Positions 59,139-64,000 of a stretch of DNA of 64,000 nucleotides are shown in pieces; position 1 is the first letter of the stretch, and every line of letters begins with the position of its first letter. The stretch covers positions 1 to 64,000 of the forward strand of contig CACAHE010000003.1 of the NCBI GenBank assembly GCA_902532195.1, in the 5' to 3' direction. The translations under genes and the position numbers were made by a program. The stretch comes from an uncultured Pelagibacteraceae bacterium. GTDB taxonomy: Bacteria; Pseudomonadota; Alphaproteobacteria; Pelagibacterales; Pelagibacteraceae. The notes beneath the pieces were generated by a model. The model was not told the DNA's origin. It saw only the letters and a list, made by a program, of their open reading frames with translations, and searched no databases.

Positions 59139-59809
59139 TTAAAAATAAAAAAGAGACTTCTGTAGAGGAAAATAAAACAGATTCAGCAAGAATATCTAAA
59201 TCTAACGAACAAAAGCCAGAAATAAAAAAAATTAAAACTCAAGCTACTGAAAAACGTAATTATAAAATTAAAGATTATGTTGTATATCCAAAACATGGCG
59301 TCGGACAGATAACTGAATTTAAAAAAATAAATATTGGTGGAATTGATGTGGAGACTTATGTATTAAAATTCGAAAAAGATAAAGCTAGCGGAATGGTTCC
59401 AGTCAATAAACAATCAAATTTAAGACCGCTTGCTTCAATTAATCAAGTCAATAAATGTATTAGTATATTAAAAAGTAAACCAAAAATTAAAAGATCTATG
59501 TGGAGCAGGAGAGCTCAAGAGTACGAAAATAAAATTTCTTCAGGTAAAATATATGAGTTAGCTGAGGTCGTTAGAGATTTAAACAAAGGTGAAGATTTAA
59601 TGATAGATCAATCTTACAGTGAAAGACAATTATTTGAAAAAGCATATGATAGAATATTGACTGAATTTCAAATAGTTATGGATTTACCTTTAGAGGATGC
59701 ACAGAAAAAACTAGATAAAGCTCTTAAAAGAAACTTGGAAAGCCAAATTGCAAAACCTGTAACAACTTCTCCAGAAAAAATTGCGGAAAATACTCAAGAA
59801 TTAGAATAA
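59138..59809 (+). CDS. carD: CarD-family transcriptional regulator with a probable non-canonical (ATT) start
   Basis: A reading frame encoding a lysine-rich N-terminal tail (KNKKETSVEENKTDSARISK and on to KIKTQATEKR) and then the CarD RNA-polymerase interaction domain (YKIKDYVVYPKHGVGQI, VETYVLKFEKDKASGMVPV) and helical DNA-binding part (MWSRRAQEYENKISSGKIYEL, YSERQLFEKAYDRIL). No ATG, GTG or TTG is in frame between the upstream stop (59117-59119) and a GTG at 59348, which falls inside the conserved domain. The best candidate is ATT at 59138, overlapping the fdxA stop (ATA at 59135 is next). That gives 223 residues. CarD binds the RNA polymerase beta subunit and supports rRNA promoters. Confidence 0.75.
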   Translation: MKNKKETSVEENKTDSARISKSNEQKPEIKKIKTQATEKRNYKIKDYVVYPKHGVGQITEFKKINIGGIDVETYVLKFEKDKASGMVPVNKQSNLRPLASINQVNKCISILKSKPKIKRSMWSRRAQEYENKISSGKIYELAEVVRDLNKGEDLMIDQSYSERQLFEKAYDRILTEFQIVMDLPLEDAQKKLDKALKRNLESQIAKPVTTSPEKIAENTQELE

Positions 59810-59815
59810 AAAAAA

Positions 59816-59847
59816 ACGCTTCTCACAACAAATGTCATGAGAAGCGT
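59816..59847. terminator. Bidirectional terminator between carD and the Lys/Arg peptide gene
   Basis: A perfect 10-bp stem, ACGCTTCTCA/TGAGAAGCGT, with a 12-base loop. Read on the minus strand it is followed by a T run of about nine, a classic terminator for the short gene ending at 59873. On the plus strand it follows the carD stop by six bases, but its T-tract there is poor (TAATATTT). Confidence 0.85.
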
Positions 59848-59872
59848 AATATTTAAAAAAAAGAAATCTAAA

Positions 59873-59947
59873 CTATCTTCTTCTTCTTCTTTTTTTAGCT
59901 TTTTTAGCTTTCTTTTTTCCTTTAGCTTTTTTTCTTCTTTTAGCCAT
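59873..59947 (-). CDS. 24-residue Lys/Arg-rich peptide
   Basis: A minus-strand frame: Met-Ala-Lys-Arg-Arg at the start, Arg-Arg-Arg-Arg-Arg at the end, 11 Lys, 7 Arg, 4 Ala and 1 Gly in 24 residues, no acidic residues. AAGGGAG lies six bases before the ATG, a good Shine-Dalgarno, and a terminator lies 25 bases after the stop. An upstream TTGACA and an inverted repeat sit within 80 bases of the start. Such peptides resemble histone-tail-like or ribosome-associated extensions; the target would be nucleic acid. Family membership is unknown. Poly-AAG/AGA repeats could arise by chance, but the complete signals argue for a gene. Confidence 0.65.
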   Translation of the reverse strand: MAKRRKKAKGKKKAKKAKKRRRRR

Positions 59948-59967
59948 CTTTAGCTCCCTTTTTAATT

Positions 59968-59986
59968 TCGAATCATTGTGATTCGA
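59968..59986. promoter_or_regulatory. Inverted repeat in the leader of the Lys/Arg peptide gene
   Basis: TCGAATCA-TTG-TGATTCGA: two perfect 8-base arms around three bases, lying between the putative promoter and the Shine-Dalgarno of the minus-strand peptide gene. It could fold as a 5' hairpin in the mRNA or serve as a DNA operator. Confidence 0.5.
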
Positions 59987-59997
59987 TTGTTTTCTTA

Positions 59998-60026
59998 TTT
60001 TTATTTTTTTTGAATGGTTATGTCAA
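59998..60026 (-). promoter_or_regulatory. Putative sigma-70 promoter of the Lys/Arg peptide gene
   Basis: On the minus strand a perfect TTGACA (60021-60026) is followed after 17 bases by TAAAAA (59998-60003), an imperfect -10. Spacing is optimal and transcription would start near 59991, directly before the inverted repeat. The remaining stretch to 60146 is AT-rich with no feature I can support. Confidence 0.5.
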
Positions 60027-60146
60027 ATATTTAATTTAGTTTATTATTTTAATTAAAAAAATATTTTAAAAAAAAAATAATACTATTAAAAAAGTAAGAT
60101 AAACTGCGAATAATAATTGATTTTAAATTTAATTTTAAATTATTTT

Positions 60147-61856
60147 TTAATACAAACTTTCAAAATTTATTTTATATTTTTGAATAATTTTATATCTTTT
60201 TAACTTTAAAGTTGGTGTTAACATTCCATTTTCAATTGAAAATTTATCTTTAATCGTAAAAAATTTTTTAATATTTTCTATTTTTGAAAGTTTTTTATTT
60301 ATTTTATTTATTTGATCTTTAATTTCTTCTTCTGAATGTATTTTATTTTCATTACTTAAAACTAATAATGCTACTAAATATGGTTTATTATCTCCGTAGA
60401 CAACAGCCTGTTCTATAATTTCAGAATTAACTAATTCATTTTCAATCTTTATTGGAGAAATATTATCTCCACCTGGAGTAATTAAAATATCTTTTTTTCT
60501 ATCAGTAATTTTTAAATAATTGTTTTCAAACGTACCTATGTCCCCCGTATGTAGCCAACCATTTATTAAAACTTTATCTGTTTCATCTTGATTATTCCAA
60601 TAGCCCAACATTACATTTTCACCTTTTACAAGTATCTCACCATCCTCAGCAATTTTTACTTCGTTTCCCTTAAATGGAGGCCCAACTGTTTCTACTCTAA
60701 TATCGTCTATAGGGTTACAGCTTACAACTGGTGAAGTTTCTGTTAAACCATACCCCTGTAAAGTTGGCAGCCCTATGGCATTTAAAAATAATCCTACTTC
60801 TCTATCTAAAGCTCCACCTCCTGAAACAAAAGTTTTTAATGATCCGCCGAATTGAGCCTTAATTTTTTTTCTTATAATTTTGTCTAAAATTTTATCTTGA
60901 ATTTTTTCAAAAATATCTAATGGTTCTTTTTTGATTTTTTTAAGACCCAGATTTACCATTTTTTGAATCAGTTTTCTTTTGATTCCTGTTGCTTTATTAA
61001 AACTAGAATTAATTTTCTGGTATAAATTTTGATAAAATCTTGGAACTGCAGTCATAATCTGTGGACTGCAGTCATTCATATTTTTAATTAATTTTTCAAT
61101 ACTCTCAGCATAATATATTCTAGCCCTTACACTAATTTGTACAAATTGTACTGTATGCTCGTATGAATGGGATAACGGCAACCAAGTTAAAAATCTAGTC
61201 TCGTTATTTAAAATTAAAGGTTTAAGAATATCAATTGCACCTTCGCAATTGTTTAAAATTCCTCCATGACTTAATATTACTCCCTTGGGATTTCCTTGTG
61301 TGCCAGATGTATAAATTATACAAGCTGGATCTTTTCTATAAATTTTTAATTTAGAAATACTTTCATTTTCATTTTTAAGATCAAAAAATAGATTATGAAT
61401 ATTAGTATACTCATTTTCATTTGCTTGCTCTAACTTTTCAAAAGAGAAAATTTTTTTTATAAAATTTTTATTTTTAATTATATTTTTTACTTTATTAAAT
61501 TGTTCTGAGTTTGAAACAAAAACTACTGATGGTTTACAATCATTTATAATATATTCGTAATCTCTCTCAGCATATGTCGTATATGCTGGAACAGTTATTG
61601 ATTTTGATAACATTATTGAAAGATCTGAAATAAACCACTCTGGTCTATTTTCTGAAATTAATAGACATCTATCACCTTTATCTACATATTTTTTTAATTC
61701 ATTGCTTAATTTAATTATTGATAGATATGTTCTTTGCCAACTGTAATTTTCTTTCGGATCTTTTAAAGATGACAACAAAAAAATTTTTTTATTTTTTTGT
61801 TCGTCATAATTATAAAAAAATAATTCAAGTAAGTTATTTAAATTTCCTAATTTCAT
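60147..61856 (-). CDS. Long-chain acyl-CoA synthetase (AMP-forming)
   Basis: A 569-residue adenylate-forming enzyme. ATP motif: CIIYTSGTQGNPKGVILSHGG; A4 region LTWLPLSHSYEHTVQF; A5 LQGYGLTETSPVVSCNP; A7/A8 GWLHTGDIGTFENNYLKITDRKKDILITPGGDNISP. This is the FACS/long-chain group, which activates fatty acids with CoA. I start it at 61856 (MKLGNLNNLLELF) because the longer frame would run into tRNA-Leu. The usual C-terminal Lys region is replaced by TPTLKLKRYKI, the normal form for this group. Confidence 0.9.
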   Translation of the reverse strand: MKLGNLNNLLELFFYNYDEQKNKKIFLLSSLKDPKENYSWQRTYLSIIKLSNELKKYVDKGDRCLLISENRPEWFISDLSIMLSKSITVPAYTTYAERDYEYIINDCKPSVVFVSNSEQFNKVKNIIKNKNFIKKIFSFEKLEQANENEYTNIHNLFFDLKNENESISKLKIYRKDPACIIYTSGTQGNPKGVILSHGGILNNCEGAIDILKPLILNNETRFLTWLPLSHSYEHTVQFVQISVRARIYYAESIEKLIKNMNDCSPQIMTAVPRFYQNLYQKINSSFNKATGIKRKLIQKMVNLGLKKIKKEPLDIFEKIQDKILDKIIRKKIKAQFGGSLKTFVSGGGALDREVGLFLNAIGLPTLQGYGLTETSPVVSCNPIDDIRVETVGPPFKGNEVKIAEDGEILVKGENVMLGYWNNQDETDKVLINGWLHTGDIGTFENNYLKITDRKKDILITPGGDNISPIKIENELVNSEIIEQAVVYGDNKPYLVALLVLSNENKIHSEEEIKDQINKINKKLSKIENIKKFFTIKDKFSIENGMLTPTLKLKRYKIIQKYKINFESLY

Positions 61857-61864
61857 AAAATTAT

Positions 61865-61951
61865 TGGTGGGCAAAGAGAGACTCGAACTCTCACAGTATT
61901 ACTACCATTGGATTTTGAGTCCAACGCGTCTACCAGTTCCGCCATTCGCCC
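61865..61951 (-). tRNA. tRNA-Leu (anticodon CAA)
   Basis: An 87-base class II tRNA with encoded CCA. The acceptor GGGCGAA pairs with TTTGCCC (one G-U), the anticodon stem TTGGA/TCCAA holds CTCAAAA (anticodon CAA, reading UUG), and a long variable arm precedes the T arm AGAGTTCGAGTCTCT. It ends nine bases before the acyl-CoA synthetase start codon, so the two may share a transcript. Confidence 0.95.
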
Positions 61952-62018
61952 TAGGTTCATTGCTATATTTAATTTATAAAATAATAGTATAAGAAGAATT
62001 ATTGTATTAAAAGATAAT

Positions 62019-62624
62019 ATGTTTAAAGAACTTTATTTAAAAACAATAAAATTAGCGGGCCATAAAAGTTCTAAAGTTTTTCTTGGTATAATTTCATTTA
62101 TAGAGAGTTTTATTTTTCCAATTCCCCCAGATGTTCTAATTATACCTATGACTATTGCGAGACGAAATGAATGGTTCAAAATTGCTCTTGTCGCTACTAT
62201 AGCATCAGCATTAGGAGCTTGTTTAGGATATTTTATCGGCTATGTTTTTTTTAACGAAATAGGAATAAAGATTTTTGAATTTTATGGAGTAGATCCATCT
62301 TTTTGGAAAAGTAAAGTTTCTTCTGAGGGTGGAACAATAGCGTGGATAACTCTTTTAGCTATTGCTGGATTTACTCCTGTTCCTTTTAAGTTGTTAACTA
62401 TTACAAGTGGGTTTGTTCAATTTAATATAGTTTATTTTATAATAATTTCTATTCTAACCAGAGGATCTAGATTTTTTATTATTGCTTTTTTGATTGGAAA
62501 TTTTGGTTCTGCTATGAAAAAAATTATTGAAAAAAAACTTTTTACTGTATCAATAATTTTTGCAATAATAGTTATAATCATAGCATATTTTGTTTACAAA
62601 TTTTTATTAAATTTCACCTATTAA
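62019..62624 (+). CDS. YqaA/DedA-family membrane protein
   Basis: A 201-residue protein of the VTT superfamily, YqaA type. Landmarks are SFIESFIFPIPPDVLIIPM with the double Pro, the glycine-rich ALGACLGYFIGYVFF, and the second half AGFTPVPFKLLTITSGFVQF and RGSRFFIIAFLIG. About five hydrophobic segments are visible. Members are needed for membrane homeostasis and probably flip lipid carriers. It precedes dsbB by three bases and is a second VTT protein in the window, unlike the one at 40-756. Confidence 0.85.
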   Translation: MFKELYLKTIKLAGHKSSKVFLGIISFIESFIFPIPPDVLIIPMTIARRNEWFKIALVATIASALGACLGYFIGYVFFNEIGIKIFEFYGVDPSFWKSKVSSEGGTIAWITLLAIAGFTPVPFKLLTITSGFVQFNIVYFIIISILTRGSRFFIIAFLIGNFGSAMKKIIEKKLFTVSIIFAIIVIIIAYFVYKFLLNFTY

Positions 62625-62627
62625 ATC

Positions 62628-63107
62628 ATGGAAAAACTAATAGTAAAAAAAAATATTTATTTATTAGTCTTTATTATTTCACTATTATCAATTTTAAGTG
62701 CAATATATATTGAATATATTTTAGGAGAAAAACCTTGCTTGCTATGTATTTATCAAAGGATACCTTATCTAGCTTCAATTTTTATTTGTTTTTTAGGTTA
62801 TTATAATAATAAAAGTTTTTTTTTAATATATTGTCTCTTTTTTATTTTTTTAATTAGTATAACTTTATCAGGCTATCATTTGGGAATAGAAAATAATATT
62901 TTTAAAGAACTTCCAGGTTGTTCAAATGAAAATATTAATTTAATTGATAAAGAAGAATTGTTAAAATCACTTGAATTTTCTAGACCTAATTGTAAGGACA
63001 TAAGTTTTAAATTACTTGGTTTGTCCCTTGCGGCAATTAATTTAATTATATCAGTTTTTATTTCTGTATTAATACTAATATTATTAAAAAATGAAAAAAA
63101 CAGATAA
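62628..63107 (+). CDS. dsbB: Disulfide bond formation protein DsbB
   Basis: A 159-residue four-helix membrane protein that reoxidises periplasmic DsbA using quinone. The first redox pair is Cys37-Cys40 in GEKPCLLCIYQRIPY, with the following Arg that contacts quinone; the periplasmic pair is Cys98 (ELPGCSNEN) and Cys122 (SRPNCKD). All four essential cysteines are present. It overlaps coq7 by 17 bases. Confidence 0.9.
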   Translation: MEKLIVKKNIYLLVFIISLLSILSAIYIEYILGEKPCLLCIYQRIPYLASIFICFLGYYNNKSFFLIYCLFFIFLISITLSGYHLGIENNIFKELPGCSNENINLIDKEELLKSLEFSRPNCKDISFKLLGLSLAAINLIISVFISVLILILLKNEKNR

Positions 63108-63624
63108 AAACAAACTAGAAGAGTTTATTAGAGTAGACCATGCGGGTGAAAGAGGTGCTATTAAGATTTATGAAGGACAATTGCTAGCTTTAAACACTAT
63201 TAAAAAAAATGATAGTTTGAGAAAAAAAATTCAAGAAATGAAAATTCATGAAATAGAACATGCTGATTTTTTTGAAAAAGAGATAAAAAAACGAAATATA
63301 GAACCTACAAAATTATTACCACTATGGGATTTATTAGGTATGGGACTAGGATTTGGTTCTGCAATTTTAGGAGATAAAGCTGCAATGTTGTGTACTGCAT
63401 CTGTTGAAGAAGTAATAGATAAACACTATCAAAATCAAATAAATCAGATAGAAGATGATGAAAAATTTCTTAAAAATAAAATAATAAAATTTAGAGAAGA
63501 TGAACTTCATCATAAAGATATAGCTTATAAAAATGGTGCTACAAAAAAAGGTATTTATTCTATTTTAGATAAAATAATTAAAACTGGATCAAAAATAGCT
63601 ATAAATATTTCTGAAAAAATATAA
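63091..63624 (+). CDS. coq7: Demethoxyubiquinone hydroxylase (Coq7 family)
   Basis: A 177-residue di-iron hydroxylase for the last ring hydroxylation of ubiquinone synthesis. Ligand motifs are FIRVDHAGERGAIKIYEGQ, IHEIEHADFFE (Glu54 and His57 as ExxH), TASVEEVIDKHY and REDELHHKDIAY (second ExxH). The length matches the short Coq7 of alphaproteobacteria and mitochondria. It overlaps dsbB, whose quinone-dependent activity makes the pairing sensible. Confidence 0.93.
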   Translation: MKKTDKNKLEEFIRVDHAGERGAIKIYEGQLLALNTIKKNDSLRKKIQEMKIHEIEHADFFEKEIKKRNIEPTKLLPLWDLLGMGLGFGSAILGDKAAMLCTASVEEVIDKHYQNQINQIEDDEKFLKNKIIKFREDELHHKDIAYKNGATKKGIYSILDKIIKTGSKIAINISEKI

Positions 63625-63627
63625 TTA

Positions 63628-64000
63628 TTAAGGTTCTAGTTCCACATCCCAATAGAGGTGGTCAATCCATGTTTTATGTAAAAAATTAGGTGGGAAATTT
63701 TTTCCATTTTTATGTAAGTCTTCCGTAGTTGGCTGATAAGGTTTTTGATATAAAGCCATTCCTGACTGGTTTAGCAACCTTCCACCTTTTTTTACATTAC
63801 AGTTAGAACAAGCTGTTACAACATTATCCCAATCAGTTTTTCCTCCTTTAGATCTAGGTAATAAATGATCAAATGTTAATTCTTTTTTACTTCCACAATA
63901 TTGACAAGAAAATTTATCTCTTAAAAAAACATTAAATCTTGTAAAATTTGGATTTGATAAAGGTCTAATATAACTTTTTAAAGCTATTACACTTGGAAGT
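63628..64000 (-). CDS. HNH endonuclease (partial, runs off the window)
   Basis: The last 123 residues of a minus-strand frame, cut by the window end. The HNH zinc and metal motif is present: FSCQYCGSKKELTFDHLLPRSKGGKT...DNVVTACSNCNVKKGGR, with two CxxC pairs and the catalytic His in TFDHLLP, and the C terminus FPPNFLHKTWIDHLYWDVELEP. This is the common single-copy HNH protein conserved in alphaproteobacteria, not a mobile intron nuclease. The start is outside the window. Confidence 0.9.
   Translation of the reverse strand, partial: LPSVIALKSYIRPLSNPNFTRFNVFLRDKFSCQYCGSKKELTFDHLLPRSKGGKTDWDNVVTACSNCNVKKGGRLLNQSGMALYQKPYQPTTEDLHKNGKNFPPNFLHKTWIDHLYWDVELEP

Noticed and set aside
59348..59809. 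carD starting at the in-frame GTG 59348 (153 aa)
   Set aside because: It would delete the first strands of the CarD RNA-polymerase-binding domain, whose coding sequence is intact upstream.

Overview
The window is a 64 kb piece of a strongly AT-rich, tightly packed alphaproteobacterial chromosome. By gene content and order it looks like a streamlined marine lineage of the Pelagibacterales (SAR11) type or another AT-rich marine alphaproteobacterium; the sequence alone does not let me choose. The reasons are alphaproteobacterial gene orders (rpmH-rnpA-yidD-yidC-argB-dapD-dapE; bolA / dnaJ-cobS-cobT; helicase-fdxA-carD; thrS-infC-rpmI-rplT-pheS-pheT-lepA), RegB and CobS/CobT family members, one- to four-base gene overlaps almost everywhere, and no phage, insertion sequence or CRISPR array.

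Layout. 40-8555: a VTT membrane protein, then a plus-strand run for L34/RNase P/membrane insertion, arginine (argB) and lysine/peptidoglycan (dapD, dapE) precursors, a histone-deacetylase-like amidohydrolase and a BASS transporter. 8545-12682: minus-strand truA-fmt-def and two exported or membrane proteins of unknown role. 12741-17908: aroK-aroB, bolA, and dnaJ-cobS-cobT. 17905-21503: regB, gyrB and tRNA-Ser. 21525-26207: a small glycan/methyltransferase island. 26200-35698: a translation operon bracketed by glycosyltransferases. 35740-43365: alpha/beta hydrolase, gltB-gltD and uppP. 43352-48259: DMT exporter and a rearranged pyruvate dehydrogenase pair. 48503-55746: tRNA-Arg, a mini membrane protein, a thioesterase, a TAXI-type TRAP transporter, an aminotransferase and acetoacetyl-CoA synthetase. 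55910-59947: Suv3-like helicase, TerB-like protein, ferredoxin, CarD and a 24-residue Lys/Arg peptide gene. 60147-64000: acyl-CoA synthetase, tRNA-Leu, YqaA/DedA protein, DsbB, Coq7 and a partial HNH endonuclease.

The most unusual item is the pyruvate dehydrogenase pair. The lipoyl domain normally carried by E2 is fused to the N terminus of the homodimeric E1 (AceE, 1024 aa), and the adjacent E2 (308 aa) begins directly with its peripheral-subunit-binding domain and has no lipoyl domain. Next are a CarD regulator whose reading frame has no ATG/GTG/TTG start before the middle of its conserved domain (ATT overlapping the fdxA stop is the likely start), and a complete mini transcription unit for a peptide with 18 Lys/Arg out of 24 residues. 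I have not been able to search databases, so novelty of each is unverified.
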